Notes: a model not told the origin generated them from the sequence alone. DNA of 64,000 bases from DASREM01 sp035652095 (GCA_035652095.1 DASREM010000055.1:248001-312000), one strand, 5' to 3'; positions 8,284-17,893 are shown, counted from the stretch's first letter. Numbers and translations: made by a program.

Positions 8284-11200
8284 CTGAGCGGGCCAAAGAA
8301 AAAGGAAAAGAGCTTTCCGACGGACGAGGCCCGTCGCAAGTTCCTGATACGCTCCTGCCAGGCTGCCGGCGCTGCGCTGATTCCTCGCAACCTGCTGGCC
8401 TTTCCCTTTTGGAACCCTCCCCAAGAGGCTCGACAAAGTGAATTTCATCTGCATCCGCGTTATCGAGTACAAACCCCTCTCGAGGCGACGCTGCAGAAGG
8501 TCAAGGCCGGGTCGGACCAGTTCATCACCGAAAAGTATGCCAATCAGATTGGCGACATCCTGCGGCGGTGGAGCTCGGAGCTGCGTCAATCACCACCCAG
8601 CCTGCGGGCGATCCAAGAGTTTTTGGCCTCCGATTTTTCCGGTGCGTCGCTGGCGCCGGTTGAGAACAAGAAGGTGCGATCCGGGAGCATCGAAGTTCAG
8701 AAGCGCACGTTTCGCGAGGCCGTGTCATTGGCGCGAGATGCTTTCGTCGCGGAATTGAAATCGGAAATCGCGGGGTTTGCCCGTATCCTGACGGCAGATT
8801 TTCAAATTACCGGCATCCGGCTTCAAGGCGATGAGACTGTGCACACACGTGTTCTGTATGAACAGGTTGGCACGGGGGCAGACTTTCATCGCGAGCAGCG
8901 AGTGGGCAGCTGGGACATCGCATGGAGATTTTCCAACAATTCAGTCCAAGCCTATCGCTGGCGTGTGCTCGAAGAGAGCAGGAGCTGCGCAACGGCTCCG
9001 GTGTTCACCGATATCTCTTCCGTGACGCTGGGAGGCAACGCTTCCTACCATCAGCAACTTCTGCATGGGTCCGACTATTGGCGCACGATCCTTGACGGAG
9101 CCAGCGGGATTGATATTTACGGGCACAATGGGGTGTCGCTCGGGGACATTGACAACGACGGTCTCGACGATCTTTATGTTTGCCAGCCTGCGGGTCTTCC
9201 CAACCGGCTTTACCGCAATGGCGGCGATGGCACGTTTCAGGACATCACCGAAACATCCGGCGTCGGAATTCTGGAAAACACGGCCTGCGCATTATTCGCA
9301 GACGTGGACAATGATGGCCGTCAGGATCTGATCATTGTACGCACCAATGGTCCGGTGCTTTTTGTGAACCAGGGTGGGGGCAAGTTCCGGGAACAGCCTG
9401 ACGCGTTCCGCTTCGCCAATGCTCCGCAGGGGACCTTTACTGGCGCAGCGATTGCGGACTATGACCGCGATGGCTGGCTCGACGTTTATTTCTGCCTCTA
9501 TGCCTATTACCAGGGCACGGACCAGTACCGGTACCCAAGTCCCTACTACGACGCGCAAAACGGGCCGCCGAATTTCTTAATGCGAAACAACCGCGATGGA
9601 ACGTTTCGTGACGTCACCGGCGAGTCAGGACTCAATCAGAACAACACCCGCTACAGTTTTTGCTGCGCCTGGGCCGACTACGACAACGATGGTTGGCCAG
9701 ACCTGTACGTGGTAAACGATTTTGGACGCAAGAACCTGTACCGGAACAATGGCGACGGAACCTTCACGGACGTCGCAGCGGCCGCGGGCGCAGAGGATGT
9801 TGGCGCGGGAATGTCTGTGTCGTGGTTTGATTTCGATAACGACGGCGCTGAAGATCTGTATGTCGCCAACATGTGGACGGCTGCCGGGGAGCGAATCTCG
9901 GCGCAGGAAGCCTTCCAGAAGGACAACTCTGCTGCCGTGCGCATGCTGTACCAAAAACACGCGATGGGGAATTCCCTGCTCAGGAATCAATCGGGCGCCT
10001 TCCGCGATTTCACGGCCACGGCCGGAGCGGGCAATGGCCGCTGGTCATGGTCGAGCGATGCCTGGGATTTTGATCACGACGGCCATTCTGATCTGTACGT
10101 GACGAACGGCATGATCTCAGGCCCTTCTCAGGATGACTTGAACAGCTTCTTCTGGCGGCAGGTGGTCGCGAACTCCCCTCAAGCTGCAAGGCCCTCGCGC
10201 AACTACGAACAAGGATGGAGCGCGATCAATGAACTGGTTCGGGCTGACGGCACCTGGAGCGGCTACGAACGGAACGTCTTCTATGCCAACAATGGCGATG
10301 GCACGTTTTCGGATGTGTCGGGCACGGTGGGACTGGATTTTGTGGAAGATGGGCGGTCCTTCGCGCTGGCTGATTTCGACCATGATGGGCGACTGGAAGT
10401 GTTCCTCAAGAATCGCAATGGACCACAGTTGCGCGTTTTGAGGAATGTAATGCGGGACCTGCCGGCAGCGATTGCATTTCGCTTGGAGGGTGTAAAAAGC
10501 AACCGGGACGCAATTGGAGCGGTGGTGACGGTTGAAACGGGGGTCGGAAAGCAGGTTCGATTTCTGCGGGCTGGATCGGGATTCCTGTCGCAGCATACGA
10601 AAGAACTTTTCTTCGGATTGGGCGAAGGCCATGGCCCGGTGCATGCCACCATTCGCTGGCCCCACGGCTCGGTGCAGCGCCTGGGGGAAGTCCCGCCCAA
10701 CCACAGGATCTGGGTCAAGGAGGGCTCTGCGCCGTCGCGACTGGAACCGTTCAGGCCGGGTCAACACGGAGCTTCGTCGTTCTCTGAGTCGTCCGCGTCC
10801 AAGACGCTCCCTACCGAAGTTTCAACCTGGCTGCTGGCGCCGGTTCTTGCACCTGACTTTGAACTGCCAGACCGTTCGGGACGGAAGGTGAAGCTCTCGG
10901 CGCTACGGGGTCAACCGGTGCTGCTCAATTTGTGCATGTCTGAGTCGAGCGATTGCAAGCGGCAATTGAAAATCTTCGAAGAAGCTGCTGTGCACGCGAC
11001 AAATGCGGGGCTCAAGATCGTGGCCGTGAATTTTGATCAGGCAGAGAGCTTGCGAGGTCGGGGTTTTTCGCACGAGCACCCGATGATATCTGCTCTGCAA
11101 GGATCCGAAGACGTAGCCAGTGTTTACAACATCCTTTACCGTTACCTGTTCGACCGGCACCGCGACCTGACATTCCCTATCTCGTTCCTGATTGATCCAA

Positions 11201-12096
11201 AGGGTGAGATCGTCCGCGTGTATCAGGGACTTACCCGGACATTCGAGCAGGACGCGCAGCAAATTCCGCAAAACGACGCAGAGCGGGTGCGAACGGCATT
11301 ACCCTTCCCCGGAATCCATTATTCTGAGTTCGGCCGCAACTATCTTTCATTTGGGTCTGCTTTCTTCCAGCGCGGTTATTACGACCAGGCGGCAGATGCA
11401 TTTCGGGCAGCGCTGCGCGATGATCCCTCGAGCGCCGAAGCCCGCTATGGAATCGGCAGCGTTCTGCTGCAGCAGAACAAAAATCCTGAGGCTCGCGAAC
11501 AGTTTGAAGCAGTTCTCAAATTGCCGCCGGGCTATCCGGAAACGCTGCCCAACACCTGGAATAACCTTGGCATTGTGGCGACTCGCGAACAACGCTTCGA
11601 AGATGCCGTGCAGCATTTTCAGCGCGCGCTCGAACTCAACCCTGAACATCTGATTGCTTTGGATAACCTGGGCAACGCGTATCGCGAATTGAAGCAATGG
11701 GATAAGGCACAGCAGGTGCTGGAGCGGGCGGTTTCGGTTGCACCGGAAGATCCCGAGGCCAATTACAACCTGGGAATGGTGCTCGCGCAGAAAAACGACA
11801 CAGCCCGGGCTGAGGAGTTTCTGAAGAAGTCGTTACAGTTCCGCCCCGACTATCCTGAGGCACTCAACAATCTGGGGATTCTCTACCTGCGCACGGAACG
11901 GGTGGATGAAGCAGTGGCGCTCTTCGAGAAGTGCATTCAGGTACAGCCCGGGTTCGATAAATCGTATCTCAGTCTTGCAAGGGTCTATGCGATCCAAGGC
12001 GATCGCGACAAAGCTCGCGCCATCCTTCTGCAGCTGCTCGCCCAGCATCCGGAGCACCAGCAGGCGTCCCAGATGCTGGAGCAACTGAAGCAGTAG
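8284..12096 (+). CDS. FG-GAP / UnbV(ASPIC) / redoxin / TPR multidomain exported protein
   Basis: About 1,270 residues. A Tat-like leader (RRKFLIRSCQAAGAALIP) is followed by FG-GAP/VCBS calcium-binding beta-propeller repeats (roughly 9,120-10,430; DIDNDGLDDLYV, DYDRDGWLDVYF, DFDNDGAEDLYV). Then come an ASPIC/UnbV domain (about 10,490-10,720), a redoxin domain (about 10,840-11,260; APDFELPDRSGRKVKL) and six or more TPRs to the end. The redoxin cysteines are spaced C-x6-C (CMSESSDC) instead of CxxC. The start is uncertain. The frame is open back to GTG 7987 and ATG 8050, but both lie inside the divergent gene. AGGAG at 8272-8276 is placed to serve a CTG at 8284 or an ATT at 8281, just before the leader. 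It meets the next gene tail to tail with no spacer. Confidence 0.8.
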   Translation: MSGPKKKEKSFPTDEARRKFLIRSCQAAGAALIPRNLLAFPFWNPPQEARQSEFHLHPRYRVQTPLEATLQKVKAGSDQFITEKYANQIGDILRRWSSELRQSPPSLRAIQEFLASDFSGASLAPVENKKVRSGSIEVQKRTFREAVSLARDAFVAELKSEIAGFARILTADFQITGIRLQGDETVHTRVLYEQVGTGADFHREQRVGSWDIAWRFSNNSVQAYRWRVLEESRSCATAPVFTDISSVTLGGNASYHQQLLHGSDYWRTILDGASGIDIYGHNGVSLGDIDNDGLDDLYVCQPAGLPNRLYRNGGDGTFQDITETSGVGILENTACALFADVDNDGRQDLIIVRTNGPVLFVNQGGGKFREQPDAFRFANAPQGTFTGAAIADYDRDGWLDVYFCLYAYYQGTDQYRYPSPYYDAQNGPPNFLMRNNRDGTFRDVTGESGLNQNNTRYSFCCAWADYDNDGWPDLYVVNDFGRKNLYRNNGDGTFTDVAAAAGAEDVGAGMSVSWFDFDNDGAEDLYVANMWTAAGERISAQEAFQKDNSAAVRMLYQKHAMGNSLLRNQSGAFRDFTATAGAGNGRWSWSSDAWDFDHDGHSDLYVTNGMISGPSQDDLNSFFWRQVVANSPQAARPSRNYEQGWSAINELVRADGTWSGYERNVFYANNGDGTFSDVSGTVGLDFVEDGRSFALADFDHDGRLEVFLKNRNGPQLRVLRNVMRDLPAAIAFRLEGVKSNRDAIGAVVTVETGVGKQVRFLRAGSGFLSQHTKELFFGLGEGHGPVHATIRWPHGSVQRLGEVPPNHRIWVKEGSAPSRLEPFRPGQHGASSFSESSASKTLPTEVSTWLLAPVLAPDFELPDRSGRKVKLSALRGQPVLLNLCMSESSDCKRQLKIFEEAAVHATNAGLKIVAVNFDQAESLRGRGFSHEHPMISALQGSEDVASVYNILYRYLFDRHRDLTFPISFLIDPKGEIVRVYQGLTRTFEQDAQQIPQNDAERVRTALPFPGIHYSEFGRNYLSFGSAFFQRGYYDQAADAFRAALRDDPSSAEARYGIGSVLLQQNKNPEAREQFEAVLKLPPGYPETLPNTWNNLGIVATREQRFEDAVQHFQRALELNPEHLIALDNLGNAYRELKQWDKAQQVLERAVSVAPEDPEANYNLGMVLAQKNDTARAEEFLKKSLQFRPDYPEALNNLGILYLRTERVDEAVALFEKCIQVQPGFDKSYLSLARVYAIQGDRDKARAILLQLLAQHPEHQQASQMLEQLKQ

Positions 12097-13182
12097 TCAG
12101 CGCTCCGGCGGCGGCGTGGGAGCTTTCAACAGGTCCACGAACACCTTGTAGAACTTCTGGAGATCGAGATCCACCTGAATCTCGACCGGCTTGATGTCCA
12201 GCTTGGGTTTATCTTTATCGTTCCAGGTCAGGATGTCGCCATAGCCTGCACCCTCACTCAAGTCAACGTCCATGTAACGTGTTTCGCTCTTCGTGATCAG
12301 GCTGGGATCGAGCCACGCCGCCGCGGCCAACTCATCCCACAGATAATTGTATTTCCCCCACAGCCTCGTGTAGCTGCCAATGTAGCGCGCGGATGGCGTG
12401 TCGCCACTCTTAATCTGGTTGATCAGCTCATTGCTCAACCTGGTCTTCACCGAGATGTCGACCGGGGTGCAGACAATCTTCTTCCAGGGCGCACGCAGAA
12501 CGATGTGCGCAGCCTCGGGATCGAACCAGATATTGAATTCATGGCGGGGCGTGTTGATGAATTCAGGATCGTCGGTTTGCGGATTGAGGCTCGCACCCAT
12601 GAAGACAAGTTCCCTGGCCAGGCTGGCGAATTCGGGATCAATGCTTTGGGCCAAGGCAAGATTGGTCATGGGCCCGCCGGCATAAATCGTGATCTCTCCG
12701 GGAAATTTATGCACCATGCGTATGAGGAAGTGCGCGGCGTCCTCGTCGGCGGCTTTCGTCGTGGGCTTGCCTTCGGGCATGTCGCCCAACTGATCGGGTG
12801 GATGATAGAACTTCGGCGTCCACGCTCCCAGCCACGTCACCGATCCGTATCTCTGCTCCCACAACTCGGTTTCCTGCTTGCGGCGGACCAGCGGTAGTTC
12901 AGCCCCGCGGAAGACCGGGATGTCGGATCGCCCGATCAGTTCCAGCATGCGCAAGGTGTGAGCTACTTCGGAAGTGAGCCAGGCATCGCCGGTCACCACC
13001 GTGATGCCCAGGACCTCCGTCTGCGGTGACTGGATCAGCAATAACATGGATTGCTGATCGGTGCCGCCTGGGCCCGCGGCATCCTGGTCAATGATGACTT
13101 TACGGCGTTGCTGAGACCATGCGTTCAGCGAAGTTGCCAGCAAGAGGGCAACGAAACAAAAACGGAACACTCTCATGTGCAC
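12097..13182 (-). CDS. Exported inosine/uridine-type nucleoside hydrolase, divergent
   Basis: A 361-residue protein with a signal peptide (MHMRVFRFCFVALLLATSL, cleavage near AWSQ). The nucleoside hydrolase fold is shown by the N-terminal strand VIIDQDAAGPGGTDQQ, the GITVVTGDAW and LRMLELIGRSDIPVFRGAE blocks, and IYAGGPMTNLALA. The family's calcium/ribose-binding DTDPGxDDA motif is expanded and altered to DQD...TDQQ, so one of the paired aspartates is missing. Substrate choice may therefore differ from classical ribonucleoside hydrolases. It is the downstream member of three tandem paralogues (22 bases from the next), probably one operon. Confidence 0.82.
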   Translation of the reverse strand: MHMRVFRFCFVALLLATSLNAWSQQRRKVIIDQDAAGPGGTDQQSMLLLIQSPQTEVLGITVVTGDAWLTSEVAHTLRMLELIGRSDIPVFRGAELPLVRRKQETELWEQRYGSVTWLGAWTPKFYHPPDQLGDMPEGKPTTKAADEDAAHFLIRMVHKFPGEITIYAGGPMTNLALAQSIDPEFASLARELVFMGASLNPQTDDPEFINTPRHEFNIWFDPEAAHIVLRAPWKKIVCTPVDISVKTRLSNELINQIKSGDTPSARYIGSYTRLWGKYNYLWDELAAAAWLDPSLITKSETRYMDVDLSEGAGYGDILTWNDKDKPKLDIKPVEIQVDLDLQKFYKVFVDLLKAPTPPPER

Positions 13183-13204
13183 CCCGGATCGGAATAAACC
13201 GCGT

Positions 13205-14374
13205 CTACTGCTTGCCTGCTAACCTGCCGATGAGCATGGCGAAAAATTTCGGGGAATCCACATCAATGCCCACCTGCGCGTTGGGCACATACTTATCGCG
13301 TAAAACCGGAGAAGTTCGCGTGCCCGCGAGTGTAGGAGCCGAGCCGCGGATCTGCATTCTTGCCGCGGCTTCCTTTTCCATCTCCGGCTTACGCTGCAAA
13401 TCGCCTGCCGTCGGACTATACCCGAGGGTCTGCCCCGCAGTCAGTTCACCGGTGGTCTCGACATCCACATAGTAGTCTTTCCATTTCACCAAGGAAGGAT
13501 CAATGAAGGCGGCGACGGCAAGCGAATCGTGCATGTTGGGTCCAACCGTGAAACCCTGCGATCGAGTGTGATCAATCGCGTTGCGAGCAATCTTGGCAGC
13601 GGCCTGGCTCACCGGATTCTGCGCTGCTTGCAAGGTCTTATAGTGCTCATCGGTCAACGAAGTCTTGCGTGTTATATCAAGCCCCACCATCTGGATGGGA
13701 ATTCCTGACTGGAAAACGATGCGCGCGGCTTCGGGGTCGACGTAGAGATTAAACTCAGCGGCGGGCGTGATATTGCCGCCGGATAAGGAGCCTCCCATCA
13801 TCACCAGGCTCTTGATCAAGCCGGCAAGCTCGCCATCGGCGTTCAGGGCTGCCGCGACGTTGGTCAGCGGCCCCAGCGTGATCAGGCTGACTTCATGAGG
13901 GTACTTGCGCACGATTTGCCGGATCATCTCCGCCGCGGGCTCTGCCACAGGCTTGAGCTTCGGCTCGGGGAACACCGCGCCGCCGAGCCCGTTTTCGCCG
14001 TGCGCATACTGCGCGGTTACCAGTCGCCGCATCAGGGGGACCCTGGCGCCCGCCGCCACTGGAATGTCGCTCCTTCCCGCAATCTCCACCATGCGGAGTG
14101 CGTTGGGCAAGGTGAAGTCCAGGGGAACATTACCGGCGACAGGAGTGATCGCTTCGATGTTTAGTTCTGGCGACCGCATCGCCAGCAGCAGGGCGAGGGC
14201 GTCGTCAACGCCGGGATCGGTATCAATGATGACCCGCTGCGCTCCCTTGGGGCTGGACTCTTCCCTGCCTTCGCTCGATCCGAAAGCCGAGGGGGTCAGA
14301 GCGCCCGCCAATCCTGCGGCGGAGGTAGCGACAAACTCGCGCCTGGTGACTTGAAACGGCTGCTTCAAATCCAT
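13205..14374 (-). CDS. Tat-exported nucleoside hydrolase, canonical active site
   Basis: A 389-residue nucleoside hydrolase with a twin-arginine leader (TRREFVATSAAGLAGAL), so it is exported folded. The classical metal- and ribose-binding motif RVIIDTDPGVDDALALLLA is intact at about residue 50. ITLGPLTNVAAAL, MMGGSLSGGNITPAAEFN and the C-terminal HDSLAVAAFIDPSLV complete the family pattern. It should cleave the N-glycosidic bond of nucleosides to base plus ribose outside the cytoplasm. It is the middle gene of the three paralogues and the only one with the unmodified Asp cluster. The start at 14374 is preceded by AAGGAG about eight bases upstream. Confidence 0.88.
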   Translation of the reverse strand: MDLKQPFQVTRREFVATSAAGLAGALTPSAFGSSEGREESSPKGAQRVIIDTDPGVDDALALLLAMRSPELNIEAITPVAGNVPLDFTLPNALRMVEIAGRSDIPVAAGARVPLMRRLVTAQYAHGENGLGGAVFPEPKLKPVAEPAAEMIRQIVRKYPHEVSLITLGPLTNVAAALNADGELAGLIKSLVMMGGSLSGGNITPAAEFNLYVDPEAARIVFQSGIPIQMVGLDITRKTSLTDEHYKTLQAAQNPVSQAAAKIARNAIDHTRSQGFTVGPNMHDSLAVAAFIDPSLVKWKDYYVDVETTGELTAGQTLGYSPTAGDLQRKPEMEKEAAARMQIRGSAPTLAGTRTSPVLRDKYVPNAQVGIDVDSPKFFAMLIGRLAGKQ

Positions 14375-14403
14375 GCCAACTCCTTCCTGGTGATGATGTC
14401 TCT

Positions 14404-15507
14404 TTAATGCGAGGCCTTCGGCGGCTGCGTCATCAATTTGATGTAGAGGTCGTAAAGCTTCCTCGTGTCCACCTCAAACTGGACCGTCGCGATTCGCTCG
14501 TACGGCGGGACCTGCGCCTTGGGGTCCCAGAACAAGGTTTCGCCGTAACTCGGGCCATGATCGACGTCAATATCAACGTAGAGTTGCTTCTGGCCGGTAA
14601 TCATAGAAGGATCGATCATGGCCGCGGCCGAAAGCTCGTCCCACATGAAGCTGTCGGCATAATACCTGGTCAGGTATTGCGCGACGGGAGTGTCTGACTT
14701 CGCGATGGCCGCCTTAACCTCAGGATTGACCCGAGTCTTCACCGAAACGTCAATGGGAGTGATGGTGATTTTTTTCCACGGCGCTCGCATGGTGATGCGG
14801 ACCGACTCGGGGTCAAACCACCAGTTGAACTCTCGGCGTCCATCAATGGTGTTAATGCCACCCTGGTCCGCGTACATCCCGCTGCCCATCAAGACCAGTT
14901 CTTTCGCCAAGGTGGCGACCTCGGGATCCAGGCGCAATGCGAGTGCGATATTGGTGAGCGGCCCTCCTGCCCAAATCACGACTTGTCCGGGATACTGATG
15001 CACCATTCGCACGATAAAGTGAGCGGCGGTGTCCTCAAGTGGCTTGGTATGAGGAGTTCCCTCGACCAGCTCCGGCACAACATCGGGATCGTGATAGGCC
15101 TGCCGGAACGCCGGCGTGGTCGCGCCGGTGTTCCTGGAGAAATCCGTCCAGCACCCCTTGTAACGAAATTTCCCGTAGAGGTTTTCCCAGCGCTCAGTTT
15201 CTTCTTTCGAATTCAGCAGCGGAAACTCGGCCCCTTGAATCACGGGCACGTCGGTGCGGCCTGCGATTTCAAGCAGGCGCAGAGTGCGCTGCGTTTCCTC
15301 CTTGACCCATTGATCGCCGCTCACGGTAGTGATACCGAGCACATCGAACTTATCCGATTGCAGGAAGATCAGGATGGACTGCATGTCGGTGGTAGCCGGG
15401 CCACGCGCATCCTGATCGACAATGACTTTGATCTTCTCGGCCCACGATGCCTCACCCAGTAAAAATATGGCGATCAATGAAAGCACAACGCCGAACCGAA
15501 GTTTCAT
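14404..15507 (-). CDS. Exported nucleoside hydrolase, divergent
   Basis: The start is set at 15507, where a signal peptide begins (MKLRFGVVLSLIAIFLLGEA, then SWAEK); the frame is open further upstream to 15867 but that stretch is not protein-like. The mature part starts IKVIVDQDARGPATTDMQS, the same expanded Asp motif as the paralogue at 12,097, and continues GITTVSGDQWVKEE, LEIAGRTDVPVIQGAEFPL and VIWAGGPLTNIALAL. The two divergent copies are thus closer to one another than to the canonical middle gene. It heads the three-gene operon. Its likely role is extracytoplasmic hydrolysis of a nucleoside or related N-glycoside. Confidence 0.82.
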   Translation of the reverse strand: MKLRFGVVLSLIAIFLLGEASWAEKIKVIVDQDARGPATTDMQSILIFLQSDKFDVLGITTVSGDQWVKEETQRTLRLLEIAGRTDVPVIQGAEFPLLNSKEETERWENLYGKFRYKGCWTDFSRNTGATTPAFRQAYHDPDVVPELVEGTPHTKPLEDTAAHFIVRMVHQYPGQVVIWAGGPLTNIALALRLDPEVATLAKELVLMGSGMYADQGGINTIDGRREFNWWFDPESVRITMRAPWKKITITPIDVSVKTRVNPEVKAAIAKSDTPVAQYLTRYYADSFMWDELSAAAMIDPSMITGQKQLYVDIDVDHGPSYGETLFWDPKAQVPPYERIATVQFEVDTRKLYDLYIKLMTQPPKASH

Positions 15508-15867
15508 CGCGACAGGTCCCCTTGTTGATTTGCCTTGGCCGTCGGCGGAATGAGAAGGCAGCCGTCGCCGGGAAAGAAGGTGGATTGTAATTGCTGCGGC
15601 CGAACTACGTACAGATATATTGTCCTCTAATTCCGAAGGGGATTTCAGTCGGGGTCCACCGTAATGCTGCGAACAGTGAATCCGCCACGCAACCTCATCG
15701 GGTGGATGACTCCATGACATGGCGAAATGACCCAAACTCATGGCCCTTGACCCAGGGCACCTCCGACGTGCGTTTTCGAGTGCGGCAACGCACAGCCCAA
15801 GATTGGCATCCTGAGTAGCTGTATCCGGTGCATGCGTCGCGCGAGCGTTTGCGCCCAGGAGAAACAT
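15508..15867. other. Intergenic region between divergent transcription units
   Basis: No convincing gene is seen. The stretch separates the leftward nucleoside hydrolase operon from a rightward exported-protein gene, so it must hold both promoters. No clear operator repeat was recognised. Confidence 0.5.
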
Positions 15868-16467
15868 ATGAAGGTTAGCGACCGCATTCCTGCCGTGGCC
15901 GGGTTTGTCGCCGCCATTATGGCGATCCTCTCATTCGCGGCCGGCACACTGAACGCGCAGCCAGGCGTCAGGACTGCTTCAGACGGCACGAACGTTATTC
16001 TCAAGAATGTCACATTGATTTCGACCACCTTTGGAACCAATGTGGGACCGGTGACGGTGGCCTGTTCACCCAGTTTTTGCGAGAACCTTGGAGGGTTCCT
16101 GACGCCCTCAGTGCTTCATGTGATCTGCCCCCAACCAGCAGGCGCCACCTGCACGTACTACGTGCACCTGGAGACACAAGCAGCCGCAACCGCAAATGAC
16201 AGCGGTATATTCCAATTTTCAGTCGACGGTGTCGCGCCGAAGCCTGGCCCCACAGATATTCATGGCTTTTTCGTCTGGGACACGGCGGATCCAAACTCGA
16301 CCGTGATGCAGGCGCGTTCGTATGCAGTAGTCGCGCACGTGACCAATGCAAAAGATAACCAGGCTCACAGCATCGACGTTGAATTCGGCTGCATTGATCT
16401 GACCGGTGATGGTTGCTCTTCCACGATGGGACCAGCGAGCATGAGCATCGGACTTTTCACGCCTTGA
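15868..16467 (+). CDS. Exported protein of unknown function
   Basis: The start is chosen at the ATG 15868, with AGGAGA at 15857-15862; the frame also opens at 15832. About 199 residues: a signal peptide (AVAGFVAAIMAILSFAAGTLNAQ), then a beta-rich, threonine/valine-rich mature region with six cysteines (VTVACSPSFCENLG, VICPQPAGATCTYY, VEFGCIDLTGDGC) that could form disulfides. No catalytic motif is visible. It may be an extracytoplasmic beta-sandwich protein. No family was recognised. Confidence 0.65.
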   Translation: MKVSDRIPAVAGFVAAIMAILSFAAGTLNAQPGVRTASDGTNVILKNVTLISTTFGTNVGPVTVACSPSFCENLGGFLTPSVLHVICPQPAGATCTYYVHLETQAAATANDSGIFQFSVDGVAPKPGPTDIHGFFVWDTADPNSTVMQARSYAVVAHVTNAKDNQAHSIDVEFGCIDLTGDGCSSTMGPASMSIGLFTP

Positions 16468-16777
16468 TCGTCGGACAGAGACTTGAACTCGCGGAACCGT
16501 ACGAGGCGGCACTCGGCTCAACTGAGGCAAGCCCTGTTCACCGATCTCGTTTTGACATTCAAGTACACCATGACGGGCGCAAGTCGGCGGAACTTGATTT
16601 GGGATGATGACGTGAGCGAGTTCGTATTGTGGTCAGACGCTACACTGCTGCAAGCGATAGTTCCGCAGAAGCCAGAGGCGCAAGCAATTTGGAAGTCTAA
16701 CGAGAAAAGGTTTCTCGCCAACTCCCTCACGCTCGTTTAGCACATTGCAAGTATCTAACCAACGCTCCTCAAAGATA
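16468..16777. other. Intergenic, no recognised gene
   Basis: An 85-codon frame at 16483-16740 exists but lacks a ribosome-binding site, recognisable motifs and family resemblance. I see nothing further that can be supported here. Confidence 0.4.
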
Positions 16778-17812
16778 CTACGCGCCTGCTGATGCAGAAC
16801 GCGATGAACGGGTCAGTGATAAGAGAAGGAAAAGGATGAGAATGAAGCTAATGATGCCCAGCGACCAACCGATCGGGAACTTGCCCCCGAAAGCCTCGTT
16901 CAGCCAGGCCATCTTCATGCCGACGAACACAAGAATCGTTCCCAACGCATACTTAAGAAGGCGGAATCTTTGTGCTACTCCGGCCAGCAGGAAGTAGAGT
17001 GCGCGCATTCCCAAAATCGCGAAGATATTGGAAGTGAACACGACGAATGGCTCGCTGGTGACAGCAAAGATCGCCGGCACAGAGTCCACCGCAAATATTA
17101 TGTCCGAAACCTCGATGAATACCAGGGCCACCAGCAGCGGGGTTGCGTGCAACTTTCCCGCAATGCTGTGACAAAATCTCTGGCCGTCCACCAGCGGTGT
17201 AACCGGAAGAACCTTGCGCAGCAGACGGATCACCAGGTTCGCCTCAGGATCGATCGGTTTTGCGGGGGCAAAAAGGATCTTCGCTCCCGTCGCGATCAGC
17301 AACACCCCAAAGACGATGACCACTGTCTTGTATTGCAGAAGCAGCGCGCCCAGCGCGATAAAGACCACGCGGAACAGCAAGGCGCCCAAGATGCCGAAGA
17401 ACAGAATGCGATGCTGGTACTTTGCCGGAATGGCGAAGAATTGAAAGATCACGACAAAGACGAAGATGTTGTCCAGGGCAAGGGATTTTTCGATGAGAAA
17501 GCCAGTCAAGAACTCCAGCGTGACCTGCCACGCCAGAGTTCCGTCAGCCGTTCCCGGATTGCCGGCGAGGCGTGGATCGAGGGGGAACTTCCACAGACAA
17601 TACAGGTAGAGAACGAGGGCAAACACCAGGGCGAGGCTCGTCCAGACAACGCTCCAGGTCAAAGCCTCACGGGCGGAGACTTCATGCGCTCGGCGATGAA
17701 AGATGCTTAAGTCCAGCGCCAACATGCCTAGAACGAACAGCGTGAACACGGCATAAAACCACCAATAATCAAAAAAAGGGAATAGTGATGTGGCATTCAT
17801 AGAAGTATCCAT
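16778..17812 (-). CDS. TerC-family integral membrane protein
   Basis: A 344-residue membrane protein with about nine hydrophobic helices. The TerC/Alx motifs are clear: LTGFLIEKSLALDNIFVFVVIF in the first half and FIEVSDIIFAVDSVPAIFAVT in the second, with conserved acidic residues in the membrane that are thought to bind metal. Family members export manganese or support tellurite and metal resistance and co-translational metalation of exported proteins. I looked for a yybP-ykoY manganese riboswitch in the leader and did not recognise one. It is adjacent to the PGPGW membrane protein and S2P protease on the same strand. Confidence 0.88.
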   Translation of the reverse strand: MDTSMNATSLFPFFDYWWFYAVFTLFVLGMLALDLSIFHRRAHEVSAREALTWSVVWTSLALVFALVLYLYCLWKFPLDPRLAGNPGTADGTLAWQVTLEFLTGFLIEKSLALDNIFVFVVIFQFFAIPAKYQHRILFFGILGALLFRVVFIALGALLLQYKTVVIVFGVLLIATGAKILFAPAKPIDPEANLVIRLLRKVLPVTPLVDGQRFCHSIAGKLHATPLLVALVFIEVSDIIFAVDSVPAIFAVTSEPFVVFTSNIFAILGMRALYFLLAGVAQRFRLLKYALGTILVFVGMKMAWLNEAFGGKFPIGWSLGIISFILILFLLLSLTRSSRSASAGA

Positions 17813-17893
17813 TCGCGATGGCTCCAGCCGCTTGACCCGTAAAGGACCCTATCGAACCTGGGTTTTGATACAACCGCCGAAAGAAACCAATGT

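Noticed and set aside
16483..16740. 85-codon frame after the exported protein
   Set aside because: No ribosome-binding site, no family resemblance and an alternative frame overlaps it.
17813..17893. Possible yybP-ykoY manganese riboswitch upstream of terC
   Set aside because: The region is short and I could not recognise the conserved riboswitch core.
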